Shown: positions 1-8,735, numbered from the stretch's first letter. The stretch: DNA of 64,000 nt from Acetobacter farinalis (GCF_026240015.1 NZ_JAPIUX010000010.1:1-64000), one strand, 5' to 3'. Program-made: numbers and translations. The notes: generated by a model from the letters alone, not told the origin.

Positions 1-125
1 GGGGGGCAGCCCCTGATCTGCTCAAAACGCAGATCAAAAGCTCTCCAGAAAACCGTCAATCAAATCGCCAAAACCCAGAAATTACTGGCCAAGCACATCA
101 ATCAACGGTTCTTCGATCCCTCCAG
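1..125. other. Left-edge sequence of uncertain origin
   Basis: This stretch does not encode the SGG-rich repeats that start right after it. The frame of the downstream gene stays open to the window edge but translates into unrelated sequence. A different plus frame (positions 1-129) is also open, ends in TGA at 127-129, and looks like an ordinary protein C-terminus rich in Lys, Gln and Ile. This may be the tail of another gene, possibly a transposase, joined to a truncated repeat gene. I cannot name the family, and no terminal inverted repeat can be defined without more upstream sequence. Confidence 0.35.
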
Positions 126-3100
126 GTGATTGGAGGCCTCGTTCGGAACTTCGGTCTGGATAGCGGTGCGCGGGTGACGGCTGGAGAGATAGATGCTCTG
201 GCGAATGGTGCGGTTATTTCCTCAGCCAATATTATTGGGGGCGTGGTCGCGGCCACTTCTGGCGGTCTGGTTTCAGGAAATGTGCTGCAAGGCGGCAAGA
301 TTGATGTTTTTTCTGGCGCTTTGGCCTCCGGAAACACGATTTCTTTCGGGCAGGAAGTCGTCATGTCCGGTGGCGTGGCCCGCGGTGAAACTGTTGCCGG
401 TCTTGGGGCCGCTGCGGGTGCGGCCGAGCAAGGCGCTATCGTTGAAAGCAGTTATGCACTGAATGGGGGCATTATTGTTGCTCAGAGTGGTGGGCTGGCG
501 TCTGCCAATATTGCATCTGGCTTTAGTGAAATTCAGACCATTTCAGGCGGGATTGCCTCAGGGAATACTTTTTACGACACAGCTAAAGCTGTTGCGAGCA
601 CTGGTGGTCTTGTTTCAGGGAATGTTTTTCAGGGTTCTGCACAAGCACATACCAGCTCCGGTGGGTTGGTGCAGGAGAATATTCTTAACGATAATAGTAT
701 GGTTATTGCCTCCGGTGGGGGGATTATTTCTGCAAACACTCTTTTTAATTCAGCACAGACTTTAGTGCTTTCAGGAGGTGTTGCCAGAAATGATATCCTG
801 ATCGGGTCTTCCGTGCTGGGTGTTGTCAGTTCAGGTGGTGCGGCTTACAGAGAAGTGCTTTCGGGTGCCGAACTGGATGCTGTCGGGGTTGGGGCGGTCG
901 TCTCGGGCACGCAGGTTTTGTCTGGCGGGATTCTCGTCGCGACATCGTCCGGCCTGCTCTCGGGGAATATTATTTCCAGTGGCCAGCTTCAGACAACTTA
1001 TGGTGGCCAGGCAAGAGGGGATGTTTTTTCTTCCGGTGCGAACCTTGACGTGAATGTCAGTGGTCTTGCCACGTCAGAAACGCTCCTCTCCGGTGCTTCG
1101 GGAACAGTAGAGTTTTCCGGGGCGGTGCTTGCGAGCAGTATGATTGCCAGCGGCGCGGTCGTGACGGTCTTTAATGGTGGGACGTTGTCTGCAACGAGCG
1201 TGCAGGGTCTTTCCATTCTGCAAGAGAATACAACTGCTTCCGGGAATAGTATCGCCGGGGAGGAAGATCTCTACGGCAATGCATCTGTCAGCTCGGAAAC
1301 CGTTTTGTCCGGTGGTTATCTGGTCGGTGTTGGCACGGGCAATACTGTCACGGGCACAACAGTGTCTGATGGAACACTGGTGGTAGCCAGTGGGAGTTCG
1401 ATGGTTTCCGGCAACACCATCTCAGGCACCAATGCCCAGTTTATCATCGGGCAGAGCGGGAGTGTTCCGTTCACGAACTTGGGCGGAACAGTCTCTGCGG
1501 TCGGCAATACGATTGAGGGAGGAGCTCAGGAACAGATCCGTGGGACGGGTGTTGCGTCTGGTGATACCGTGCAGAATGGATCTGTGGATGTGATTGGCAG
1601 TGCTGATCACATGGTGCTTGAGGACAGTCTTGTTTGTGTTGAATATGGCGGAACGCTGACCAATACAGACATCACGTCCGGCTCGGTGCTGCAGATCTTC
1701 GATAGTGGCACGACCACGCTGAAGAATGACACCATTGATATCGGCGCCAGATTGCAGTCATGGGCCAACAGCACCGAACCCTCACAATTTACTGTAAGCG
1801 GCAATACGCTGACCATCAGTGATCAGGGTGGGCAGAACATCCAGACTCTCACCATCAATGGCACACCGGACCAGCTTCTTCAGGTTGCTCTGATTGATGG
1901 CAGTACAGGTCTGTTTGAGCTGGAAGAAGGTACGCCCTGCTATTGCCGCGGCACGCTGATTGATACGGACCGTGGTGAAGTGCCGGTTGAACATCTGAAA
2001 ATTGGTGATCAGGTTCGCACACTGCGCCATGGTTTCCGCCCCATTCGCTGGATCGGGCGGCGGGCGTATTCCGGGCAGTTTGCTGCGGGAAATCGGGATG
2101 TTCTGCCGGTTGTGTTCCGTGCCGGGTCTTTGGGGAAAAACCTGCCCCGGCAGGATCTGTCCGTCTCTCCTCTGCATGCCATGTATCTTGAGGGCGTTCT
2201 GGTGCCTGCCGTAGCACTGGTTAATGGCCGTTCCATTGTGCAGGCCAAGGCTATGGATGAAGTGGCGTATTTCCACATCGAGCTGGAAAGCCATGACGTT
2301 ATTTTTGCCAATGGAGCGCAGTCGGAAACCTTTGTGGATGATGGCTCCCGCAGCATGTTCCACAATGCGGCTGATTATGCCCGGCTGTATCCCGATGCCG
2401 TGCAGGAGCCGGTTATTTATTACGCCCCACGTATTGAAGAAGGGGCGCGTCTGGATGCCATCCGCAAAACGCTGAATGTGCTGGCAGGCAGGAAAACGCT
2501 GGGTACGGGGCCGCTGGAAGGCTATCTGGACAGTGTAACCCGCACCCGTCTGGCAGGTTGGGCCCGTAACCCGGAAACCCGCAAACCTGTGCGCTTGCAG
2601 GTGCTCGACCGCGGTGTGGTGCTGGGTGAAGTGCTGGCGGACCAGCCACGGGCCGACCTTGGCCGAGCCTGCGGGTTTGTGTTTGACGTGCCGGGTGGCC
2701 TTTCCCCTCTGGAGCGGCATGTGCTGGAAGTTCGGCGCGTGGAAGATCATGTGGCGCTGGCCAATACACCCTGGATGCTGGATCAGGCAGACATTCAGGG
2801 CACTCATGCTGTCATTGTGCCTCGTCCTTCCACACCGCTGAAGGGATACGTGGATACTGTCAGCCGGGACCGTCTGACAGGCTGGGCTTTCAGCCCGGCA
2901 ACACCGGACGTGCCGGTGGCCTTGCAGGTGCTGGATAATGGCCAGCTTGTTGCCTCCGTGGTGGCCAATGCCCTGCGGCCGGACGTGCGCAATGCGGGAG
3001 CAAGCCCCACAGAGCAGTGCGGGTTTGATGTGTTGTTCCCTGCCATGCTCTCACCCTTTACCCGGCATGTGCTGGAGGTCCGGCGTGAGCAGGATGGTGC

Positions 3101-4460
3101 CATGCTGGGCAAGCCGCATGTGATTGATCCGGTCGGTGCGTTTGACCCTGCTCTGGAAGACGTTGTGAGCCGGGCTGTGGCCTCGGTGTCCGATAAGGGC
3201 GATCAGGATCACATCCTGTCCTTCCTGCTCGGGCAGGTGGAAAAGCTTTCGCAGGCCAGAGCGCAGGCGGATAGCGGGCAGTCTGAGCGTGACATTCAGG
3301 GGCTGCGCAAGCGGCGCGGGCTGGCGTCTGCCGCGGTGCCGCCCCGTCGTCGCGTGCTGATGATTGACAGCCAACGCCCGGATACGGGGCGTGATGCCGG
3401 GTCTCATGCTGTGATGTCTCACATGCAGGCGTTTCAGGCGCTGGGCTATGAGGTCAGTTTTGTGGCCGCAGACCAGATGACTGGAGACACCAGCCTGAAG
3501 GGGGCTCCGGGCGTGAAGATGCTGACCGGCCCGGTCTATCATTCTGTGGAAGATGTCCTGCGTCGTCAGGCTGGCAGCTTTGATGTGGTGTATCTGCACC
3601 GTGCCGAAAACGCGACACGCTACCTCGCCCTTGTGCGGATGCACCAGAAAAAGGCGCGGGTGGTGTATAACGTTGCCGATCTGCACTTCCTGCGTCTGAT
3701 GCGTCAGGCTGAAGTGCAGCAGCGGCCGGAAGTGCTGGTTCGTGCGCAGCGGATGAAGCTGGCGGAATATGCCTCCATGCTTCAGGCTGATGTGGTGCTG
3801 ACTCACTCCGTGACGGAAGCTGAGCAGATTCGCGCTGATGTGCCGCAGGCCAATGTGCATGTGGTGCCATGGTCCGTGCCGGCGCGAGCCCGTGTTCCGG
3901 GCTTTGCCAAACGCTCTGGTGTGGTGTTCCTTGGAAATTATGCCCATACCCCGAACGCGGACGCAGCCCGCTGGCTGGTGGAAGAGATCATGCCGCGTGT
4001 GTGGAAGCAGGATCGCTCTATTTCCTGTCTTCTGGCAGGGGCTGAAATGTCAGACAGTATTCATGCTCTGGCGCGCCGGGGTGTGGAAACACTGGGGCAG
4101 GTTGAAGATCTTGATGCCCTGTTTGACAGTGTACGCTTGAGCGTGGCGCCGCTGCGGTTCGGGGCGGGTATCAAAGGGAAGGTGCTGGACAGTTTTGCAG
4201 CAGGTGTGCCGTGCGTGATGACGCCGGTTGCGGCTGAAGGGCTGATGCTGCCGAAGGGGCTGAGTGGTCTGGTTCAGGAGAGCGCGGAAGATCTGGCGCA
4301 TCAGGTTCTCCGCCTGCACAAATGGCCCGCAACCCATGCCAGCATGAGCCGCGCAGGACGCGCCTTCCTGCGTGAAGGCTGGACGGAAGATCTGGTGCAG
4401 CAGGCACTGGCAGCGGCTCTTCAGCCCGTATCACACGGGATGAAGGTGCTGGTGGGCTGA
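126..4460 (+). CDS. Repeat-rich surface protein fused to Hint domain and GT4 glycosyltransferase (5' end probably incomplete)
   Basis: A 1444-residue polypeptide from the GTG at 126; the frame stays open to the window edge and there is no signal peptide or clear RBS, so the true start may lie upstream. Residues 1 to about 590 are about 20-residue SGG/ASGN strand-loop-strand repeats of the AIDA/autotransporter passenger type. A Hint_2 (hedgehog/intein) domain runs from about 603 to 758. It begins at Cys605/Cys607 and contains the GDxVRT and LSVSPLHAMYL motifs typical of bacterial Hint proteins. Two copies of a module with an RLxGWA core follow (about 799-885 and 907-995). The last part, about 1075-1440, is a GT-B glycosyltransferase (family 4 type) with a FGAGIKGKVLDSFAAGVP signature. 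Inference: a surface or secreted protein with possible self-processing at the Hint domain, and a cytoplasmic-type enzyme at its C-terminus. This combination is odd, because passenger and enzyme would normally work in different compartments. Confidence 0.8.
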   Translation: MIGGLVRNFGLDSGARVTAGEIDALANGAVISSANIIGGVVAATSGGLVSGNVLQGGKIDVFSGALASGNTISFGQEVVMSGGVARGETVAGLGAAAGAAEQGAIVESSYALNGGIIVAQSGGLASANIASGFSEIQTISGGIASGNTFYDTAKAVASTGGLVSGNVFQGSAQAHTSSGGLVQENILNDNSMVIASGGGIISANTLFNSAQTLVLSGGVARNDILIGSSVLGVVSSGGAAYREVLSGAELDAVGVGAVVSGTQVLSGGILVATSSGLLSGNIISSGQLQTTYGGQARGDVFSSGANLDVNVSGLATSETLLSGASGTVEFSGAVLASSMIASGAVVTVFNGGTLSATSVQGLSILQENTTASGNSIAGEEDLYGNASVSSETVLSGGYLVGVGTGNTVTGTTVSDGTLVVASGSSMVSGNTISGTNAQFIIGQSGSVPFTNLGGTVSAVGNTIEGGAQEQIRGTGVASGDTVQNGSVDVIGSADHMVLEDSLVCVEYGGTLTNTDITSGSVLQIFDSGTTTLKNDTIDIGARLQSWANSTEPSQFTVSGNTLTISDQGGQNIQTLTINGTPDQLLQVALIDGSTGLFELEEGTPCYCRGTLIDTDRGEVPVEHLKIGDQVRTLRHGFRPIRWIGRRAYSGQFAAGNRDVLPVVFRAGSLGKNLPRQDLSVSPLHAMYLEGVLVPAVALVNGRSIVQAKAMDEVAYFHIELESHDVIFANGAQSETFVDDGSRSMFHNAADYARLYPDAVQEPVIYYAPRIEEGARLDAIRKTLNVLAGRKTLGTGPLEGYLDSVTRTRLAGWARNPETRKPVRLQVLDRGVVLGEVLADQPRADLGRACGFVFDVPGGLSPLERHVLEVRRVEDHVALANTPWMLDQADIQGTHAVIVPRPSTPLKGYVDTVSRDRLTGWAFSPATPDVPVALQVLDNGQLVASVVANALRPDVRNAGASPTEQCGFDVLFPAMLSPFTRHVLEVRREQDGAMLGKPHVIDPVGAFDPALEDVVSRAVASVSDKGDQDHILSFLLGQVEKLSQARAQADSGQSERDIQGLRKRRGLASAAVPPRRRVLMIDSQRPDTGRDAGSHAVMSHMQAFQALGYEVSFVAADQMTGDTSLKGAPGVKMLTGPVYHSVEDVLRRQAGSFDVVYLHRAENATRYLALVRMHQKKARVVYNVADLHFLRLMRQAEVQQRPEVLVRAQRMKLAEYASMLQADVVLTHSVTEAEQIRADVPQANVHVVPWSVPARARVPGFAKRSGVVFLGNYAHTPNADAARWLVEEIMPRVWKQDRSISCLLAGAEMSDSIHALARRGVETLGQVEDLDALFDSVRLSVAPLRFGAGIKGKVLDSFAAGVPCVMTPVAAEGLMLPKGLSGLVQESAEDLAHQVLRLHKWPATHASMSRAGRAFLREGWTEDLVQQALAAALQPVSHGMKVLVG

Positions 4461-4467
4461 AGCACAT

Positions 4468-4494
4468 CTGGAGCTGGCGTAACGCCAGCTCCAG
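4468..4494. terminator. Stem-loop between convergent genes
   Basis: A 12-bp perfect inverted repeat (CTGGAGCTGGCG / CGCCAGCTCCAG) with a 3-nt loop lies 7 bp after the stop of the repeat/Hint gene and before the 3' end of the convergent peptidase gene. The T-tract that follows is short (CTTTGTGTT), so it may be a weak or bidirectional terminator. Confidence 0.6.
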
Positions 4495-4513
4495 CTTTGT
4501 GTTGAAAATACTC

Positions 4514-6076
4514 TCAGGGGCTCAGGAAGGCGCGGACATCGCGGGAGAGGGCGGCGCGGCTGTCCGGGCGGATATAGAGCATGTGGCCACCGGGGTAGGT
4601 GTGCAGGCTGATGCGGTTGCGGCCCACGGGGATATGCTCCGTAACCCAGCGCGCGCTGGCAAACGGGCAGGCCAGATCATAATAGCCGTTGGCAATAAAG
4701 ATGCGCAGGGTCGGGTTCAGGGCCAGCAGGCGGCGCAGAACCGGAATCTGGTGGGCAACGGGTTCTCCCTCTCCCCTGAAATCCCACGCGGCGTTCACCT
4801 TCATGTTCAGCAGTTCGTAAGAAAGATCCGTCTGGTAGTTCAGGGTTTTGGACGCATAGTGTTCAAATGCGCTGCCATAGGCGCGCCCAAAGCCAGCCAG
4901 GGTCGGGTCCGGGCTGTCACTGTTGTCCACACCCTCGGGGAAGGGGTCGGCAATGGAGACCGTGGCGTCATACAGGGTGTAGAGGCGTCCATCCCGACTG
5001 CGGACATCGTGCGCACCCGGCTGCGGCATGCCGCGTTCCTTGGTAATCACATCTTCCGGCAGGCCGGTATGGGTCGCCACATCCTGATAAAAATCATGTG
5101 CGGCATCACCGGTGGGAGGTGTGTTGGCCAAAGTGGAGAGGTACGGGCCAAGCGCATAATGGTAGGCCTCATCAAGCTGGCGTGCCGCGGTTTCAGGGGC
5201 TAGCTTGTGCTGCATGGCCAGTTTCGCGGCTTCAAATGAAGGCAGCACGAGAGCGGAGGCCAGAATGTTGTTGCTGGTATCCAGCAGCCCCATGTCCAGC
5301 GCGGGCGAGATCATGACAATCCCGTTCACCATGATGTTCTGCTGCTGCGCCAGCGCTGCGGCCACCTCAATGGAGCGAATGCCGCCATAGCTTTCCCCCA
5401 CGAGGTAACGCGGGGAGATCAGCCGGCCATTGGTGCTGGCCCAGAGCTGAATGGTTTTGGCAAACGCCTGCGCATCCTGCTTGACGCCGTAGAAGGTTTT
5501 GTCCGCCGTTTTGGGGTCTGTCGGTACGGACCAGCCTGTGCCGGGGGCATCAATAAAGACCATGTCCGTATCGGGCAGCCAGCTATCCGGGTTGAGCCCC
5601 AGCCGGGCATTTGCGCCGTCGGTCGGGTTTCCTGCCGGGAAGGTGAGCGCTGTGGGGCCTGCAGCCCCCAGATGCAGGTAGGCCGTGGCCCCACCCGGCC
5701 CGCCGTTGAAAAAGAAGGAGACCGGCCGCCGCGCAGGATCTGCTCCATCCTGCGTATACGCGACATAGAAGATGCGGGCGGTTGGTTTGCCAGCGTCATC
5801 ACGCAGCACAACGGTCCCAGCATGCGCGGTGTAGCTGATTTTGTGACCTGCGAACGTGTCTGTGTGATGTGTTACGGCATCGTCCGGCAGCATGGCGGCT
5901 GCGCCCTGGAAGTCTTTGGGCGCCTCTTTCGGAGCCTGGGTATGGGGCGCTGTTGGCTGTGGGGACGGAGCAGCGTATAGCGGAGCGGCAGACAGGCACA
6001 GAGCGGTTGCCAGGGCAATTCCGGCAGGCGCTCTGTGTCTGTTTGTGTGTTTGTAGAGTAAAGAAAGATAGGACAT
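4514..6076 (-). CDS. Secreted S10-family serine carboxypeptidase-like protein
   Basis: 520 residues. An N-terminal signal peptide (hydrophobic stretch about 18-34, cleavage near ALYAA) sends it to the periplasm or outside. It has the alpha/beta-hydrolase features of the S10 peptidases: the oxyanion-hole motif NGGPGG at 124-129, the nucleophile Ser229 in GESYGG, Asp467 in the NGYYDLACP region, and His498 in PGGHMLY. Length fits bacterial S10 members. The expected role is removal of C-terminal residues from peptides; the natural substrate is unknown. The gene is monocistronic, divergent from the 29-residue-repeat protein and convergent with the Hint fusion gene. Confidence 0.87.
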   Translation of the reverse strand: MSYLSLLYKHTNRHRAPAGIALATALCLSAAPLYAAPSPQPTAPHTQAPKEAPKDFQGAAAMLPDDAVTHHTDTFAGHKISYTAHAGTVVLRDDAGKPTARIFYVAYTQDGADPARRPVSFFFNGGPGGATAYLHLGAAGPTALTFPAGNPTDGANARLGLNPDSWLPDTDMVFIDAPGTGWSVPTDPKTADKTFYGVKQDAQAFAKTIQLWASTNGRLISPRYLVGESYGGIRSIEVAAALAQQQNIMVNGIVMISPALDMGLLDTSNNILASALVLPSFEAAKLAMQHKLAPETAARQLDEAYHYALGPYLSTLANTPPTGDAAHDFYQDVATHTGLPEDVITKERGMPQPGAHDVRSRDGRLYTLYDATVSIADPFPEGVDNSDSPDPTLAGFGRAYGSAFEHYASKTLNYQTDLSYELLNMKVNAAWDFRGEGEPVAHQIPVLRRLLALNPTLRIFIANGYYDLACPFASARWVTEHIPVGRNRISLHTYPGGHMLYIRPDSRAALSRDVRAFLSP

Positions 6077-6188
6077 AAGGGCTTAGTCTCCAAACACAAA
6101 AAAAGATGCAGTGGGTAGGAAGAAATTCTGGCTCATTAAGGCGAGTTTGGCCATTTTTTGACAAATTCCAAGTCTAGAAAACCCTGTC

Positions 6189-6208
6189 TTCCTGATGATC
6201 ATCAGGAA
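6189..6208. promoter_or_regulatory. Perfect 20-bp palindrome upstream of repeat-protein start
   Basis: TTCCTGATGATCATCAGGAA is a perfect dyad ending 17 bp before the likely ATG at 6226, in the 150-bp divergent region shared with the S10 peptidase gene. Its position suits an operator for a dimeric regulator or a 5'-UTR hairpin overlapping the ribosome-binding region. No regulator can be named from sequence. Confidence 0.5.
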
Positions 6209-6225
6209 TCATGGAAGGAATACTT

Positions 6226-6900
6226 ATGCAGTTCATTCGGAAAATCGCCGTTATGGGTTTGCCTCTGGCAACGGTTCTGGCTTCTGCCACCGCCGCCTAT
6301 GCTGATCCGTGCCTCTCCCTTACATCCTGCGCACAGCAGCAGGTGCAGCAGGGAGTGGAGAATACGCGCAATGCCGTCAAGACTGATGCAAACCAATTTT
6401 CATCCAATCTGAAAAATGCCGGTCAGTCCGTACAGGATAACGTGAAGAACCGCTGGAACAATGCGACTGATGCAACTCGCAGCAAGCTGGAAGCCCAGCG
6501 TGACAGCGTGACGAATGCCGCGCAGAACGCACAAGACAAATGGAACAATGCGAGCGAGGCCACTCGCCAGAAGCTGGAAGAGCAGCGCAACAGCGTGACG
6601 AATTCTGTTCAGAGCGCGAGAGACAGGGCGCACGCTGCGACCGAGGAAGCTCGCCAGAAGCTGGAAGAGCAGCGCGACAGCGTGACGAATGCTGAGCAGA
6701 ACGCGAAAGACAAATGGAACAACGCGAGCGAAGAAACGCGCAAGAAGCTGGAAGCCCAGCGTGACCGAGTGACGAATGTCGGCAAGAACGCCCAGAACAA
6801 GTGGAACAAAGCCGGGCAGAACGCGAAAAACGCCTGGAAGAACCAGAAAGAACGCTTCAATTCTGGTCTGAAGGAGATGACAACCGTGCCCAAACTCTAA
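6226..6900 (+). CDS. Secreted protein of 29-residue amphipathic helical repeats
   Basis: I prefer the ATG at 6226 over the in-frame ATG at 6211, because AAGGAA sits just ahead of it and it gives a clean signal peptide (MQFIRKIAVMG to about ATAAYA). The mature protein is built from four near-identical 29-residue units plus a partial fifth, encoded by 87-bp tandem repeats at 6439-6525, 6526-6612, 6613-6699 and 6700-6786. Each unit carries a core like KWNNASEATRQKLEEQR followed by xSVTN. The sequence is highly charged, Asn/Gln/Lys rich and predicted helical or coiled coil, similar in character to apolipoprotein-like or LEA-like stress proteins. The function is unknown. There are no enzymatic motifs. 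Confidence 0.8.
   Translation: MQFIRKIAVMGLPLATVLASATAAYADPCLSLTSCAQQQVQQGVENTRNAVKTDANQFSSNLKNAGQSVQDNVKNRWNNATDATRSKLEAQRDSVTNAAQNAQDKWNNASEATRQKLEEQRNSVTNSVQSARDRAHAATEEARQKLEEQRDSVTNAEQNAKDKWNNASEETRKKLEAQRDRVTNVGKNAQNKWNKAGQNAKNAWKNQKERFNSGLKEMTTVPKL
6439..6786 (+). repeat. Four tandem 87-bp coding repeats
   Basis: Four in-frame units of 87 bp (29 codons) lie inside the secreted repeat protein, with a degenerate partial fifth after 6787. The phrase KLEAQR or KLEEQR followed by D/N-x-VTN recurs at the same place in each unit. Unit 3 is the most diverged: its tryptophan is replaced in the RAHAATEEARQ segment. Confidence 0.85.
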
Positions 6901-6919
6901 GGGCTCAAGGTTGAGGTAG

Positions 6920-6957
6920 AAAAAAGGCCCCTCCCGAAAGGAAGGGGCCTTTTTTTG
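6920..6957. terminator. Bidirectional Rho-independent terminator
   Basis: The stem AGGCCCCT / AGGGGCCT is flanked by an A-tract on the left and seven T residues on the right. It lies between the convergent repeat-protein and helicase genes and can serve both strands. Confidence 0.9.
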
Positions 6958-6968
6958 GGCCTGAAAGA

Positions 6969-8735
6969 TCAGAAGTCTTTGCGTTTCCGGCTGGACGGGC
7001 CGCTTTTGCTGAAGCCACCGCCAGACTTGCGGGGCGGACGGCCACCGGGACCGCCTGAACGCGGCGGGCGGCCACCGGACGCACCCTGACGCGGCGCGGC
7101 TGCGGGTTCGACAGTAATTTCATCCGCATCCGCTCCGGCGGCGCAGGACTGGAAGCGCTCAGCCTTGTCTTGTGCAATTTCCACCAGAGTATGGTCCGGC
7201 TGAATACGGATCGCGCCGATATCCTGTTTACGGATACCGCCCAGACGGCAGAGCATGGGCACCAGCCATTTCGGATCTGCGCGGTCTTCACGGCCAACAG
7301 ACAGACGGAACCAGGCGCCCGGCTCGCGTGATTCACGCGGCTCGCGCGGTTCACGGCTGCTTCCTTCCTCGTCATCACGGCGGGTTCTCTCACGCGGCGC
7401 TTTCTTGACAGAGCCGGGGGAGAGCACGCGCACGTTGGCGGGTTCGGGAAGGCTGGAACGCCACATGGCAATCAGGGCTGCCGCAAGCTGGTCCGAGGAA
7501 TGGCTTTCCGTCAGCTTGGTGATCAGCTCATGCATGCCGCCGGATTCCGGTACGGCAATGGAGAGTGCCGGTGCGGACAGCAGGCGTTCCGCATCCGCTT
7601 TGGCAATATCTTCCGGAGTCGGGGCACCGCTCCATTCTGCCGTGACTTTCGCGCCTTCCAGCAGGCGTTCGGCCAGCCTTCTGCGTGCGGGCGGCACCAG
7701 CAGCACGCAGGTGCCCTTGCGCCCGGCGCGGCCTGTGCGGCCTGAACGGTGCAGCAGGGTGGCGGGGTTGGACGGCAGGCTTGCGTGAATCACGAGACCA
7801 AGATCGGGAATATCAATGCCGCGGGCGGCAACGTCTGTCGCCACGCAGACACGCGCCTGACCATGGCGCAGGCTTTCAATGGCGCGGCTGCGCTCGTTCT
7901 GCCCGAGATCACCGGAAATGGCGACGGAAGAGAAGCCCCGCTGCGTCAGGATCCCCTGCAACTGCCGCACGGCTTCACGCGTGTGGCAGAACACGATGGC
8001 GGTGGGAGACTCCATCAGGCGCAGCACATTGATAATGGTGCCTGCCATGTCGGACTGGTCTGCCAGAATCGCGCGGTAGGAAATGTCTGTGTGCGGGGTG
8101 TTGCCGCCCACTGTGTCGATGCGCAGGGCATCACGCTGGTAGCGGCGGGCCAGATTTGCAATGTCCCGCGCGATGGTGGCGGAGAACAGAAGCGTGCGGC
8201 GGTCGGTCGGTGCGGCTTTCAGCAGGGTTTCCAGCTCATCACGGAAGCCCAGATCCAGCATTTCATCCGCTTCATCCAGCACCACAACGCGCAGGGCGGA
8301 CAGGTTGAGCTGGCCACGGGAGAGATGGTCACACAGGCGCCCCGGCGTGCCGACCACAATGTGGCAGCCAGCGGAAAGCGCACGCGCTTCCGTGCGGGGT
8401 TCCATCCCACCAACGCAGGAGACAATGCGGGCACCGGTTTTTGCATAGAGCCAGTCCAGCTCATTGCGCACCTGAAGGGCGAGTTCACGCGTGGGGGCAA
8501 TCACCAGAGCCAGCGGCGCGCCCGGCGGGGGGCAGCGGCCGCTGTCATCCAGCAGGGAGTCCGCCATCGCCAGCCCGAAGGCAACGGTTTTGCCTGAGCC
8601 GGTGCGGGCTGAAACAAGAAGATCCCGGCCTTCGGCATCAGGGGCCAGGACGGCGGCCTGAACTGGGGTTGCGGAAGCGTACCCACGAGCGGCAAGAGCG
8701 CTCGCAAGAGAGACGGGGGCATTCTGAAAAGGCAT
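6969..8735 (-). CDS. DEAD-box ATP-dependent RNA helicase with DbpA-like C-terminal domain
   Basis: 588 residues with the complete superfamily 2 core: Q-motif region at the N-terminus, Walker A SARTGSGKT (about 42-50), PTREL (about 81-85), TPGR (about 130-133), DEAD (154-157), SAT (about 186-188), then helicase domain 2 with the RGIDIPD and HRSGRTGRAGRKG motifs. After an Arg/Glu-rich linker, a segment resembling the DbpA RNA-binding domain follows (WFRLSVGREDRADPKWLVP, then IGAIRIQPDHTLVEI). The tail is Gly/Arg/Lys rich. Likely role: ATP-driven remodelling of structured RNA, in ribosome assembly or cold adaptation. It is CsdA/DbpA-like, but I do not assign a symbol. Confidence 0.9.
   Translation of the reverse strand: MPFQNAPVSLASALAARGYASATPVQAAVLAPDAEGRDLLVSARTGSGKTVAFGLAMADSLLDDSGRCPPPGAPLALVIAPTRELALQVRNELDWLYAKTGARIVSCVGGMEPRTEARALSAGCHIVVGTPGRLCDHLSRGQLNLSALRVVVLDEADEMLDLGFRDELETLLKAAPTDRRTLLFSATIARDIANLARRYQRDALRIDTVGGNTPHTDISYRAILADQSDMAGTIINVLRLMESPTAIVFCHTREAVRQLQGILTQRGFSSVAISGDLGQNERSRAIESLRHGQARVCVATDVAARGIDIPDLGLVIHASLPSNPATLLHRSGRTGRAGRKGTCVLLVPPARRRLAERLLEGAKVTAEWSGAPTPEDIAKADAERLLSAPALSIAVPESGGMHELITKLTESHSSDQLAAALIAMWRSSLPEPANVRVLSPGSVKKAPRERTRRDDEEGSSREPREPRESREPGAWFRLSVGREDRADPKWLVPMLCRLGGIRKQDIGAIRIQPDHTLVEIAQDKAERFQSCAAGADADEITVEPAAAPRQGASGGRPPRSGGPGGRPPRKSGGGFSKSGPSSRKRKDF

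Noticed and set aside
126..1900. CRISPR-like or DNA tandem array in the repeat gene
   Set aside because: The repetition is at protein level (SGG/ASGN motifs, about 20 residues) with diverged DNA and no spacers.
1782..2807. Long minus-strand open frame of 341 codons inside the Hint gene
   Set aside because: It is antisense to a gene with clear domains, is rich in His/Arg/Gln with no recognisable motif, and has no RBS.
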